Positions 10,652-21,157 are shown, counted from the stretch's first letter. The stretch is 25,977 nt of DNA from Priapulus caudatus (GCF_000485595.1 NW_014577264.1:269169-295145), one strand, 5' to 3'. Program-made: numbers and translations. Notes: generated from the letters alone by a model not told the origin.

Positions 10652-10752
10652 GCTGATAGGGTCTATGTCCCCCAGGGTACTGCCGGAACGTACCCTGGGT
10701 ACGGTCCGGTATATCGGAACGTACCCTGGTCACTATCTAATATGCCGGACCG
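10652..10752 (+). repeat. Left terminal inverted repeat of the 800-bp element
   Basis: It pairs with 11351-11451. The visible differences are in TATATCGG versus TATACCGG, GGTCACT versus GGTAACT, and CTAATATG versus CTGATATG. Confidence 0.92.
10671..10699. repeat. Perfect 10-bp hairpin within the left arm
   Basis: CCCAGGGTAC at 10671-10680 and GTACCCTGGG at 10690-10699 are exactly complementary across a 9-nt loop. The same hairpin is present inverted in the right arm, so the element has inverted repeats within inverted repeats. Confidence 0.85.
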
Positions 10753-10857
10753 TACCTCGCCTACTCCAGACCGTACCCCGACTTTCAGCCGATGTCGTAA
10801 TACATATACCGCTTGTCGGCAGGAAACGCGCCGCTTTATGCTCCCGTTCCTTGTTTC

Positions 10858-11050
10858 CAGGGGCGTGTACAGGGGGGGGTCTAGGGGGTCCGGACCCCCC
10901 CCCCTGCTCGCGCAGAAAACGCATCTAAGGGGGTCTAATTTCAAAAAAATTATGAGGGGAGGACCCCCCAGACCCCCCCCCCTTTGCGTGTTCGCAAGTT
11001 TGAGTTACGGTTAGACCCCCTCCCTGGTGCAAATCCTGTACACGCCCCTG
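10858..11050. mobile_element. Nested 193-bp hAT-type MITE
   Basis: The ends CAGGGGCGTGTACAGG (10858-10873) and CCTGTACACGCCCCTG (11035-11050) are perfect 16-bp inverted repeats. CAGGGGCG is typical of hAT transposon termini. GTTTC directly flanks both ends (10853-10857 and 11051-11055), a probable 5-bp target-site duplication; standard hAT duplications are 8 bp, so either the element belongs to a 5-bp group or the rest has mutated. The interior is striking for G and C homopolymer runs, a GGGGGTCCGGACCCCC palindrome (10884-10899) and an AT-rich centre (CTAATTTCAAAAAAATTATG). It carries no coding capacity. Confidence 0.85.
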
Positions 11051-11350
11051 GTTTCCGGTCCGTTCCCGCAAAATATTCGTTTCAGTATTCGTGTAATTAT
11101 TCTACAAGTGTCAGCGAGTCTATACGTTTCCAACCCATTAAGATAATCATACAAATTTTCCTGTTCCACCACACTTGGAGATCTTTCAAAAATCTCGCGC
11201 GAAAATTCGCGAAAATGTCGTAAACATTGCGAAAGGAAAACGCATTCCCGATCATCGCGATATTTGCAAAAGGATTGCGCGCATCAGTGTATATAGGTTG
11301 AAATTTCTTCTTGGTTTCACAGTTTCATACTCCAATCCAACTTTTCGGTC

Positions 11351-11451
11351 CGGTCCGGCATATCAGATAGTTACCAGGGTACGTTCCGGTATACCGGACC
11401 GTACCCAGGGTACGTTCCGGCAGTACCCTGGGGGACATAGACCCTATCAGC
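11351..11451 (-). repeat. Right terminal inverted repeat of the 800-bp element
   Basis: Inverted copy of 10652-10752, ending GGGACATAGACCCTATCAGC. Confidence 0.92.
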
Positions 11452-13178
11452 AACAAGCTGACCTGTTCATGTCTGATATGATTATAAATGATATTTAAGT
11501 TCATTTGTGACTGGGCCTTTGATGATATCATCTTTAAAGCGTATATCATGGACTATAGCCGCCTTCATGTAGATGTTATATAATTGAAATATAACTTGCA
11601 ATTTTAACTTCCATAGCTTACATGACACTCTTCGTAGGCAAAATAAAATCATTAAATAGCACAATCTACATTTAGGCTAACTTCTTTTAAGGGTATGCTA
11701 TAAGTGATCATGTTGCTCAATCTCGCCACGCTGACGTTTCCGCCAACAGGGGCTCGTAATAATTCACGTAACTTTAAAGATCGGGTAAAGTTCATATTTT
11801 GACTCCTACTGTCAAATTTGTGAATTATTTGTTGAGAGATATTTAACATGTTACTGCACACTCTATTATTGAAATACGCTGTATTTGTGTGTAATGCCAG
11901 TAGGTTCATAGATTTGCTAGTCTTGCTATTCATTTGGAAAGTAAACATCAGTATTGGTATCTGCCAATGCTATGATTATCGCTTGGTTTCTCATAGCATA
12001 TACTATACTCATCATTCCTATTGAATCGTTATGGGGCGTCGTAACACTAGATGAGGAGTGGATATTTGCTTAAAGCTGCAGTCAAATAATAAATATAACC
12101 TACATGCTTGCCATGACGTATAGTGAGTGGTTCATATGTCGGGCAAGAGTAACGTGTGATTTTCTGTGGCTGGTTATGCGCGTTCGTCACACGTGCGTTT
12201 ATACGTGCGTAGGCCTACGTGTTTGTGTGCATTGCGCAAACGCGCACATGCTTGCGTTTGGTCGAGTTGGCGTTTGTTAATGTAAGTAGGCGAAACCGAG
12301 AGCAAGCACGTTTAGCCATATAATAAGCGACATTGCTGCCAGTTAACTTTAAAGTAAAGAGTTTGGCATTTTTTAAGCGACTGGTCCCAATTAAATATGC
12401 ACGCGATGTGGTAGCGTCACCGTTAAATTGAAAACAATACAGAATCTGTTGAGCAGTGATTATATAATGTATAGAGTGTTGGTACAAGTTTCTAGCAGAG
12501 TACGGCATACCATGTTACAGTGAGGCAACGCTGTTATAATTGTTCCTCGCCTGATTCCTTCGTAAAACAATCTGGTACAGAGCTACCGTTCAAGAATATC
12601 AAAGCCGCACGTTACTTGCGATTTCATGCTCCTCGGTAATTTACTAGAACCTGATTAATATTATTATAACGTTAATATCTCGTGTTAGCATTCCGCCAGT
12701 TACGCAACGACGTTCATTACGGTTCGTTTTAACGTGTTCATATTCTATATACTATATACTCCGTGCATTCTACATACAATATTTAGTTTTCCTTGCTGCA
12801 ACGCGAGAGAAGCCGAAGCTGCTGGGAAATGATATTACGCATAGCTTATATTGTGAAAGACTCCTTAGAGCTATAAAAAGTACTTTGCAGTTTTGTTCAA
12901 CGACATGTTTAAAATATATGAGGCTACTGCAAGGACTGATAATGCATCTGTGATGTGTTTAGAATGACACAAGTTTGCTTCTGTGATAACTGGGTTGAAA
13001 ATAGTTATCAAATGACTTTTGGAATGGGTTTATTTATATTTCATTACGAAATATCACAAATATCTACCCTAATAACTACGTTAAAATGTAGCCGAAAAAT
13101 ATCTAATAACTATACGTCGTAAATCAAATCAAATTCTATCCAGTATTGGATCTTGTATTTGGATGAATCTACGCTGTT
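11452..13178. other. Unique AT-rich sequence, no gene seen
   Basis: No credible coding frame; frames of 97-98 codons on the minus strand (11652-11948 and 12215-12508) show no recognisable domain. It contains a 12-bp palindrome, CGTAGGCCTACG, at 12208-12219, one of five TAGGCCTA sites in the window. Confidence 0.45.
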
Positions 13179-13226
13179 AAAGTTCTACTTAAAAATCACG
13201 TAAAAAGTTCTACTTAAAAATCACGT
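13179..13226. repeat. Tandem duplication of a 23-bp segment
   Basis: AAAGTTCTACTTAAAAATCACGT, split here as AAAGTTCTACTT plus AAAAATCACGT, occurs at 13179-13201 and identically at 13204-13226, giving a period of 25 bp. The exact identity suggests a recent slippage or repair duplication. Confidence 0.9.
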
Positions 13227-13997
13227 AGTAGCGTATGAGTCACTACGATCAAAGTCCTAGTGGAGACTATTTGCCTTATATAGAGAAATGTGCGTATTCG
13301 TGCATAGCATTGAGCGAACAAAACGCGTTTTGTTGAGGAATTATTTAACTAGGTCTTTGTATATCAGGGCTTCGATGTACTGTAGCATCGGCTATAAAAC
13401 AACTGACGCGCCGCGATTCTCTTTAATGTCTATTTCAACGCCCATGAGGGCGCTTGGAGTGGCCTATACCTCTCACACGCACGTCGCTGTGATATAATGT
13501 AAATGATAATATTACTGACATGGTCTTGCTATACGAACGGTTATAGGTATGTTTTTATGTGCTCATGACAATCTATCATTATATCATGTAGGCCTATTTA
13601 GGTTATTACGTTGTTTCATTCGCACACGGCCTGCAGCAGCAGATCATGGTATCGTTGCGACCATGTAGAGCCACTCTGACTGCCAAAAAGACCCTAAAAT
13701 CGAAATAATTTAAACGACGACGATTTTACCGAATTAAATTTTTATTAATGTGATGCCTATAAATGGAAGCTACAGCATAATAACTATCGTTTGCTTTCCT
13801 TGTAATATCTGTTGTTCACACGCCAAGATATATACATTTATAATGCTACCCCAATAGCGCCAGGGTCATAAGCGATAATTTTGGCAATGAGAACACAATC
13901 CATTTGTTGCAGTGTAACTGTTTTGTAATATAGTAATATAGGCCTACGTTTATTTTCATTAAAGGCCTCTTATGTATTGTCATAGTATCTTATATCT
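13227..13997. other. Unique AT-rich sequence, no gene seen
   Basis: No gene is supported. TAGGCCTA occurs at 13589-13596 and 13939-13946. Confidence 0.45.
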
Positions 13998-14040
13998 TGT
14001 GCGTGCGCGTGCGCGTGCGTGCGCGCGTTCGTGCGTGCAC
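13998..14040. repeat. Alternating GC/GT tract with Z-DNA potential
   Basis: Positions 13998-14028 alternate purine and pyrimidine without a break, mainly as GC and GT steps, and 14030-14040 continues after one phase slip. Alternating CG-rich sequence of this length is the classic substrate for left-handed Z-DNA under negative supercoiling. Confidence 0.8.
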
Positions 14041-14949
14041 CTCCGTATATTATTTCAATGATATTTTAATTTAATATACAATGCGTTGCCGCTGTTTCAT
14101 ATAACTAAATAAGCTGTAGGCCTATTTAATGGACATATCTAAAAGCTTATTATCATTTTTAAATCGTCTAAACTTTAATTAATTTACTACCATTAAATAA
14201 AATCGTGCAGTGTTTTTTTTATTAACACAAGACGATGCCCTGTTCTAATTATTTTTCTTGAGATATGTTTCTTGCTATATTCGTAACAAACTCCCGAGAA
14301 ACCGAACGGTTATTAAGGACAATACTGATAAAACGGTCACAGTTGCCCATACTATGTACAGCACCTTTGACCGTTCAGAACTGTTGGACTAAACTAGGAT
14401 ATATTGTAAGAGAGAACAACCCTTTGACGGCAGTCACGACTACATGCTTCTTTAAGTGTTTCACTCTCCAATAACTAATTTGTGTGTTTTTTATTAGCTG
14501 TTTGACATGATGTGTCGAGAAAACAGCAGCTGTGATATAATACTTTAGAAAGCATGCAAAACCAGCCCAGATGGCAGATTCTGCCTTTCTGATTACCCCA
14601 CTCCATCTTCCCGGTCTACTTGCCTACCCCAGTCCCACTCTCCTTGTATGCCTTGAATTCAAATTTGCCGGAAAATTCATCGCACAGAGGATTTTTGCCA
14701 ACGCTTCCATCTGAGCATAATTGCTATACCGTGCTGGCAAACTCTCCGGGTTCTTGTAGCTCTCCGACGGTTGAATTTGGGTTACTAGTGAAAGATGGGG
14801 GAAGCCATTACACATTCCAGTATACCACGAGAAACATGGCAGACGCGCTGTAGCTCAAATAAACATCTTTTCTTGGCTTATCAACGTTTAGTAGGCTAAA
14901 TAGGCAGTAATTGAGTGTGTTGGCGTTAGTGGTGCGTCTATGTCTCACC
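14041..14949. other. Unique sequence; moderately GC-richer block at 14560-14860
   Basis: The first half is AT-rich and includes TAGGCCTA at 14117-14124. From about 14560 to 14860 base composition rises in GC and both strands have open frames (77 codons plus, 63 codons minus). I recognise no domain in either and do not call a gene. It could be a decayed exon or transposon fragment. Confidence 0.35.
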
Positions 14950-15056
14950 GTGTGTGTGTGGGGGGCATGCGTGCGTGCGTGCGTGCGTGCGTGCATGTAT
15001 CTCCCTCTCTCTCTCTCAATCTGTGTGGGTGTGTGTGTGTGTGTGTGTCTGTGTGT

Positions 15057-15109
<53 letters not shown>

Positions 15110-15156
15110 TGTGTGTATGTCTGTGTGTGGCCGAGTCGTGTGTCTGGGGGGGGGGG
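14950..15156. repeat. Compound (GCGT)n-(CT)n-(GT)n-(GCGT)n array ending in G11
   Basis: In order: GT, a GCGT tract (14966-14994), a short CT tract (15001-15017), GT with CTGT interruptions (15021-15070), a longer GCGT tract (15071-15110), a GTGTATGTCTGTGTG block, and a run of 11 G at 15146-15156. The Cys/Val/Arg open frames are artefacts. Confidence 0.95.
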
Positions 15157-15697
15157 CTACTTTTTCTTCATATTGAACTTGTTAACCTAGCAATCATCTG
15201 AGTAAAATACTGTTTAGAGCGTACAACTGTATGCTCGAGTCTAAACGTACGAAACATCTAAATGTAAGACTACACTCGTTCAAATGGCACCAAGTAAAAT
15301 CGTAGCAACAATAGTGGGTATTCGCTGTTCTGCATCAGAAAGTGATGAATGCTGGGATATTTTTGTTTAATGTTATAGCGATTTCGTAAAATTACAGGCA
15401 GAGAGTGGATGAATTAGGGGAGAGAGTACAGAATGGGATATGAAGAGAAAGAGGGGTTGGCGAGGGTTATAAAGCGAGAGTAGAGAGAGAGAAAAGGAAG
15501 AAGAGAGCGAGGTGAATAGAGCGAGAGAGAGCGCGCGCGTGCGTAGGTTCGTGCGTGTGTGCGCGTGATGGTAACGGCATTGGCGTTGTAGTGGTGTTGT
15601 GGGAATCATGTCCTGGAACATGAGTATTAAATTTGATATTGATTAGTATGCTTAAATGTCAAATAACCCCCGCCGCATGTCCATGCGTGTACATGTA
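15157..15697. other. Unique sequence with a purine-rich patch
   Basis: No gene is seen. About 15410-15535 is purine-rich on the plus strand (GAGAGA and AGAGCGAG units), producing a Ser/Leu-rich minus frame at 15373-15621 that is not credible as a protein. Confidence 0.5.
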
Positions 15698-16085
15698 TTC
15701 ATCCATCCATCCATTCATCCATCCATCCATCTATCCATCCATCCATCCATCCATCCATCCATCCATCCATCCATCCATCCATCCATCCATCCATCCATCC
15801 ATCCATCCATCCATCCATCCATCCATCCATTCCATCCCATCCATCCATCCATCCATCTATCCATTCCATCCATCCATCCATCCATCTAATCCAACCCATT
15901 CATCCATTCATCCATCCACCCACCCATTCCATTCCATCCATCCATCCATCCATCCATCCATCCATCCATCCATCCATCTATCCACCCATTCATCCATTCA
16001 TCCATCCATCCATCCATCCATCCATCCATCCATCCATCCATCCATCCATCTATCCATCCATTCATCCATCCGCCTATCCATCCAT
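15698..16085. repeat. (ATCC)n tetranucleotide microsatellite, about 390 bp
   Basis: Long near-perfect ATCC runs are interrupted by CCATTCCATCC, TTCATCC, CACCCACCC and CTATCC variants. A variant cluster, CCCATTCATCCATTCATCC, recurs at about 15896-15914 and 15986-16004, pointing to higher-order duplication within the array. The 216-codon (His-Pro-Ser-Ile)n frame starting at 15633 and the Met-Asp-Gly-Trp repeats on the other strand are translations of this array. Confidence 0.97.
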
Positions 16086-16172
16086 AAATCTTTCGCTCTT
16101 CTCTTTCACAATTTCTCTCTACTCCTTCTCTCTCTCTTTCTATCTTCTTCTCTCTCTTCTCTCTCTCTCTCG

Positions 16173-16218
<46 letters not shown>

Positions 16219-16262
16219 TCCGTCTCGCTCGCTCTCTCTCTCGCTCTCTTTCTCTTTCTTCC
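16086..16262. repeat. (CT)n polypyrimidine microsatellite
   Basis: A CT-rich tract with a nearly pure (TC)n core at about 16175-16215 and imperfect TCTCGCTC units beyond. It directly abuts the ATCC array, making a compound repeat block of about 565 bp. Confidence 0.95.
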
Positions 16263-17220
16263 CCATTTTTCTGCTATATGTAAACTATTATTTCACATTT
16301 AATTACACATTTTAAACATTGCTGCGCGTAGCGTTATGGTATTGTTGATTATTGGTATTGGTAGTGGTTTGACATATTAATTATTTCGAAAGCTGTGCTA
16401 TACGCTAAATGTGTATCATCCAAATGGTACGTGAGTCGCATGCTTTTGGCCTTATTCTTATGTTAACAATATAACACAATCAAACATTTGTGAATTATTC
16501 ATGATCTGTGTTGTTTATTTACTGTAATGTAAATCGGCGTGCAGTCACGGTGCAGTTATAAAATAATGATTATTAGTTCTTTTGACAGACACGGAAACCG
16601 TTGAATCTGGCGTGATGTTAACAGAATGCCTGTTAGAGATGATATTGATTCGTTGTTCGCTAGGGTGCATGATGCCGGCTAACTATTGAGGCGCATAACA
16701 ACGGCTTCCACCATCAATGCCGTTGGGTTTTCAAGAGATTTCAAGCATTTAGAGTGCATTGAGGAGCGAATTGGCAGAATAGAGCTTTATGGGGTGCTAA
16801 AACGTATGGCATTATACGGGGCGATTACAAACTGCTGGCTAGAAGCCTCCATTCGTCAGTATACTTTAAAGTGATGTTTGCTTTCATGTTCATAAAATTC
16901 GTTTTGAGATATATTGCTATATACTTTTAGGAATTTGTTAGATGGAAGTTTTGTGGAAGTTGTTTCTATATATATATATATATTATCGTAGCATACGCAT
17001 TAGTCTGTTGGGTGTTATTACCAGTTTGTGACTGTTGCGGGAAAGTGATATATCTATGTACGCTGACGAACCGTAATCTCTGGACAATATGAAATAAAAA
17101 TATTGCCGTTCACCTGGTTTGGAAATACTAATTGTGTAGTCATGTGACAACAATTCAAATTCACAATATATATATACTGTGCATCCAAGCGTTGCGAACA
17201 TATTTATTATTACATTGCTT
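16263..17220. other. Unique AT-rich sequence with short (TA)n runs
   Basis: No gene is supported; the 62-codon plus frame at 16686-16874 has no ATG start or recognisable domain. Short TA runs occur at about 16967-16982 and 17166-17176. Confidence 0.45.
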
Positions 17221-17252
17221 CTTTGAATCTTTGAATCTTTGAACCTTTGAAT
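17221..17252. repeat. Four tandem copies of CTTTGAAT
   Basis: Copies at 17221, 17229, 17237 and 17245; the third reads CTTTGAAC. Short tandem 8-mers of this sort form the 3' tails of some non-LTR retrotransposons, but I could not recognise retrotransposon sequence on either side. Confidence 0.85.
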
Positions 17253-18923
17253 AGGACAAATAATCACTTTTCAAAATCTCACAAAGCTCGTGTCGGCCTT
17301 TGCTTGCGCGATACAGTTCGCCCACCATATAATGTTTTACACACGGTGCCGCATTTGGTTTATGAAGCTAACTTGTTTCGAACAATCTATATAGCCCGTG
17401 AGTTTAAAATGTGTGAGTCAGTGGCATTCAATAAACGAGTTTTAAGACAATTAAGCTGATTATTTGTTAAATCAACAAACGCTCGACAGAACGATATGCG
17501 ACTATTGCGCGTTAATTGGTAACTTAATTAATTGGTAGATACACGTATATGTAGAAAATCCCTATCGCCCAGTACTGTGAATGCGATCTAACCACAAATC
17601 CCTAGAAACCCATCACTTTTCATTTTAGTAAACTTCAGTCATGAGTGCCTGAAATAGATTTAACGAAAGGCAGATACTGCATCTGGCATCAAAGCTAATG
17701 AAATTGACATGTATCCATATGAGTGGTGGAACAGCGCGTCATAGAATAACACATTTTTATACAAGCGCGTATCTGATTTGCCGAGACAGCAGCCCTAATA
17801 TCGACAACCTAGTAAAGATACAACATGCGGGTAATTCGCAGGTATTAATTTTCTCTGTGACGATTTACCATTAGCGTAATTGATTCTGGCTACGCATCTA
17901 GATTATAGCCCCGGATTTGCTCTCCCCTAAGATATTTTAACTGTACACGACTGCCCGCGTCAACATATGTCGCATGGTAATCCACTGCAGGCCACATCGC
18001 AACTGAACTTGATCTATACGAAGGGCCGATATATGTTATTGCTGTAGAGGAAGAAATACAGTAAAACATGTTTTTTTCATTTGAGGGTGTTCGTTTCATG
18101 AACAGGATTTGTTGACTGTATCTACGCCCCGATTCCATTCGCCAGTGGCGAGAAAGTTCAACTGCCACTTGCATCAAGGATGCATGATCACTGAGCCTAT
18201 CAAGCATGTACAAATGCCTATCAAGAGGGGGATAATGCAAGGAGGCTGAATCCTTAGTGATGCTGTAACGGAGGGTATTCACGGTGACAGTAGAAGTGGG
18301 TCACAATGAATCAATCTGACCGATGCTGCTCATATTCTCCTGTCACATATTGTAAGTGCGGTTGAATAGAACTAATCTACCAATACATCAACCCATAAAT
18401 AATAATCAATAATAATAATTATGTTTATTATATATACTGAAATTAAACGCGAGAGGCAATTTGTGATATCTCGCTACTGGCGCTGAACATTGAACTGTTA
18501 TATGGCTCATGCGTGCTACATATTTAGCGCATTAATGGTTCTGTACGGGAATTATTTGCAAAGCGATTTAATGGTGTTGTTCGGTGATTAAATGCATAGA
18601 TAAGCCCATGTTTCTCTAACTTGTGTACCAGATATAGCAAGTAACACACATTATGGGAAATTTTCGTACATGCTAGCCGCGATGCATGCTGCGATGTTGC
18701 TCGGCCATTCTTCAGAATATTGGAAGTAATGAAACCACTCTAGATAATTGGAGTCAGCACTGTGAGCATAATCAGTACCAGAATTATGGTTTGTAGTACC
18801 AGAAACAGGGTATACCTTTGACACCTTCTATGAATATCTACTTCATCAAATGTCGTGCCGAAATAAAATAAAAAGTGCATGCCAGTATACTCATTGGATC
18901 ATAAAATAGAATAACAATGCTCT
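17253..18923. other. Unique sequence, no gene supported
   Basis: It includes the longest non-repetitive open frame of the window, minus strand 17890-18282 (130 codons). That frame starts at GTG rather than ATG and has no domain I recognise; runs of this length are expected by chance in six frames of 26 kb. No repeats or RNA genes were noted. Confidence 0.4.
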
Positions 18924-19266
<343 letters not shown>

Positions 19267-19522
19267 TTAACGATAACGGCCCAATGATATTGTTGTATTG
19301 TACATTGTGCGTTGTAATTAACCAGTAGCGCTTCTAGCCAGGCGAGGCAGTGGAACTGTGTTCTGGCCTGGTGGTTCGTTGTTGTTTTGGTAATGACGCG
19401 GGATGTAATGTACGGCACTATATATATTTGCGTAGCCTCGTCGCCAGCCACGTAGCCAAGGCCCGGTCGTAATGACGAAAAACCGGACGGATTGAAATGT
19501 CGCCGGGCGGTTTTCGGAAACG

Positions 19523-19530
19523 TATAAATA
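19523..19530 (+). promoter_or_regulatory. TATA box of the candidate LTR
   Basis: TATAAATA in a GC-rich surrounding. The poly(A) signal lies about 155 bp downstream, a spacing compatible with U3-R organisation in an LTR. Confidence 0.45.
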
Positions 19531-19677
19531 GGCACGGACGAAAGATCATAAGTAAGTTATTACCCAGAGGAAGAAACGAGAGACGATGTAGTGGAGATAG
19601 ACGAAAACAGAGATGACGGGACCTAGGCACGGTCACCTATAGGTTGCCGTATGTATATATTTTTTATTGTGTTTACT

Positions 19678-19683
19678 AATAAA
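19678..19683 (+). terminator. Poly(A) signal of the candidate LTR
   Basis: AATAAA following a T-rich stretch. In an LTR this would mark the end of R, with cleavage shortly downstream. Confidence 0.35.
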
Positions 19684-19763
19684 GTCAATCTTCAAGAAAA
19701 AATTCTGCGACTACATCGTCTTTACTCTTCGCTACCATTTGCTAACATCTTTACAACTCTACA

Positions 19764-20328
19764 ATTCTACGATGCCGAAGCGGAGATCGATCAACAACAT
19801 TTTTCCCAGTACAACAATTTCCAAGTATGCGGAGTAATGTAGCTAGCTCTGTAATCCGCTAGAAAGAACTATTGATCTTGTTAGTTTTCATGACCATTAC
19901 TTCATTTCAATTCGTCAATAAGTTACCAGTAGCAACTAATTGTCTTCCGATCCGCGTTGGCCGTACAGATATCGCACGCCTGTATCCCGAGCTAACGATG
20001 TTCGCAGGCTTCCTCGGCTATATTTTGAATCTGGCAATTCGTGAAGGTGAAAAGTAGGTCAATTCTCAATCGCATTATCTGTACCAATACATTACGACTG
20101 TTTAATAATGAATGTGCGAGCTGCAAAATATTATCTAATTGATTTGTTCCTTTCCCAGCGTTTGTACTAATGACTAAGCGTTTATCGAACGATTGAGCAT
20201 GTATTCTATAGTGCATGTGTTCTTCTGCGATTGCGATGGTTTATGAATGTGTAGCGGCAATAAAAAAAATTGACGTATTGTACGCATATAAAGTGAAGCA
20301 CTGAGCATTATTATGTATATATATATAC
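19764..20328. other. Sequence after the candidate LTR, no gene supported
   Basis: If a retrotransposon body were present, gag would begin here. Only a 61-codon frame (19872-20057, non-ATG start) is found, without recognisable gag motifs. A TA run at about 20315-20326 precedes the next GT array. Confidence 0.4.
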
Positions 20329-20553
20329 GTGTGTGTGTGTGTGTGTGTGTGCGTGCGTCCGTGCGTGCGTGCGTTCGTGCGTCGTGTGGCGTGCGGCGTC
20401 GTGCTGTTGCTGTGTGTGGGTGTGTCGTGCGGTTGTGGTGGGTGTGTTTGTGGTGTTTGTGTGTTGCGTGTGGTGCTTTGTGTTGGTGTGCAATGGTGTG
20501 GGTGTGTGTGTTGTGTAGTGTGTGTGTGGTGTGTGTGTCGCGTGTGTGTGTTA
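20329..20553. repeat. Degenerate GT/GCGT low-complexity array
   Basis: It starts as GT, passes through GCGT units, and continues as an irregular mixture of TGTG, GTGC and GTGG with many substitutions. Over 200 bp the plus strand is almost devoid of A. Confidence 0.92.
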
Positions 20554-20652
20554 ATCGTTGACAACATAGACAGTTATGAAAACAATATCAAGAATAACAA
20601 CATAACATGCAGAAGCCAATATTTAGATACATATATACATATATAAATTATG

Positions 20653-20800
20653 GATCTGTAAAGCAGAATTCTTTTCGTGCGTCAACAACCCTTTTTTCTA
20701 ACAGTAAGTGTATTTATAACTAGAGCCTAGACATCCATGCTTACAATTAGATCGGATGCCTCATGGTAATGCTGACCTTATTCGTATTTTCATGGTGCTA
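20653..20800 (+). repeat. Diverged dispersed repeat, copy A
   Basis: It shares an ordered series of blocks with 21753-21890: GATCTGTAAAG, ATTCTTTT, TCAACAACC, CTTACAATTAGA, CATGGTA and CTTGACC/CTGACC with CTTATT, ending TTCGTATTTTCAT. Both copies follow a GT-rich array. Identity is estimated by eye at about 75-80% with small gaps. Confidence 0.7.
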
Positions 20801-21157
20801 ATTAACTGCTATTTGGTCAGATGCATCTTACTATGCATTGGAAACTGAGCTCGATCTTCGCATGCAGCCTATCTATATATATATAGAACACATTGTCAAG
20901 CCGAATAGGCCTACCCATAACTACGAGACTCCGCACCTAAGCGCGAAAACTAAAATAAACTTTTAAGAATCAGCACGTCTGGAGGTGGTCGTCTGCAAAC
21001 AAAAGTTCAGAAAAGTTCAAAAAAATTGATAAAAATCTATTACAATAGATGGCGGTGTGTACATATTAACATCACGTACGTTGTGAACATTCGTATACCC
21101 TTGCTGTATTCGTTTTTTATTGTAATATCTTTTATCTTTTGATTTCTATTATTTATG
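20801..21157. other. Unique AT-rich sequence, no gene seen
   Basis: Only a short TA run (about 20874-20884) and TAGGCCTA (20906-20913) are noted. Confidence 0.45.

Larger units (their letters stand above)
10652..11451. mobile_element. 800-bp inverted-repeat element with hairpin arms, carrying a nested MITE
   Basis: The 101-bp ends at 10652-10752 and 11351-11451 are inverted copies with three visible mismatches. Both begin GCTGATAGGGTCTATGTCCC. Weaker similarity may extend about 10 bp further out on both sides. Each arm carries repeated GGAACGTACCCTGG units and a strong internal hairpin. A complete hAT-type MITE (10858-11050) sits in the interior, so the original element was about 600 bp. No transposase frame is present; the overlapping Pro/Arg-rich frames are translations of the G/C-rich repeat. 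I found no convincing target-site duplication, so the superfamily is not assigned. Confidence 0.85.
19404..19763 (+). mobile_element. Candidate solo or truncated LTR (retrotransposon)
   Basis: The segment starts TGTAATG and ends TCTACA, giving the TG...CA ends and the short TGTA/TACA inverted terminus seen in LTRs. It holds, in the right order, a CpG-rich upstream part, a TATA box (TATAAATA, 19523-19530) and a poly(A) signal (AATAAA, 19678-19683). Just downstream, GATGCCGAAGCGGAGAT at 19771-19787 resembles the region where Ty3/gypsy-like elements carry a primer binding site. No gag or pol follows, and no second LTR or target-site duplication was found, so it would be a solo or truncated copy. 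An alternative is a genuine TATA-containing promoter and short transcript unit. Confidence 0.45.

Noticed and set aside
10634-11014. 126-codon Pro/Arg/Gly-rich plus-strand frame
   Set aside because: It spans the arm of the 800-bp element and the nested MITE; its composition follows the G and C runs.
14560-14860. GC-richer block considered as an exon or transposase remnant
   Set aside because: Both strands are open for similar lengths and neither product resembles a family I know.
15690-16085. Regular repeat array considered as a CRISPR array
   Set aside because: The array is a 4-bp microsatellite with no unique spacers, in eukaryotic-looking DNA.
15633-16283. 216-codon open frame on the plus strand
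   Set aside because: It is the (ATCC)n and (CT)n array read in one frame (His-Pro-Ser-Ile and Ser-Leu repeats); the same region is also open on the other strand.
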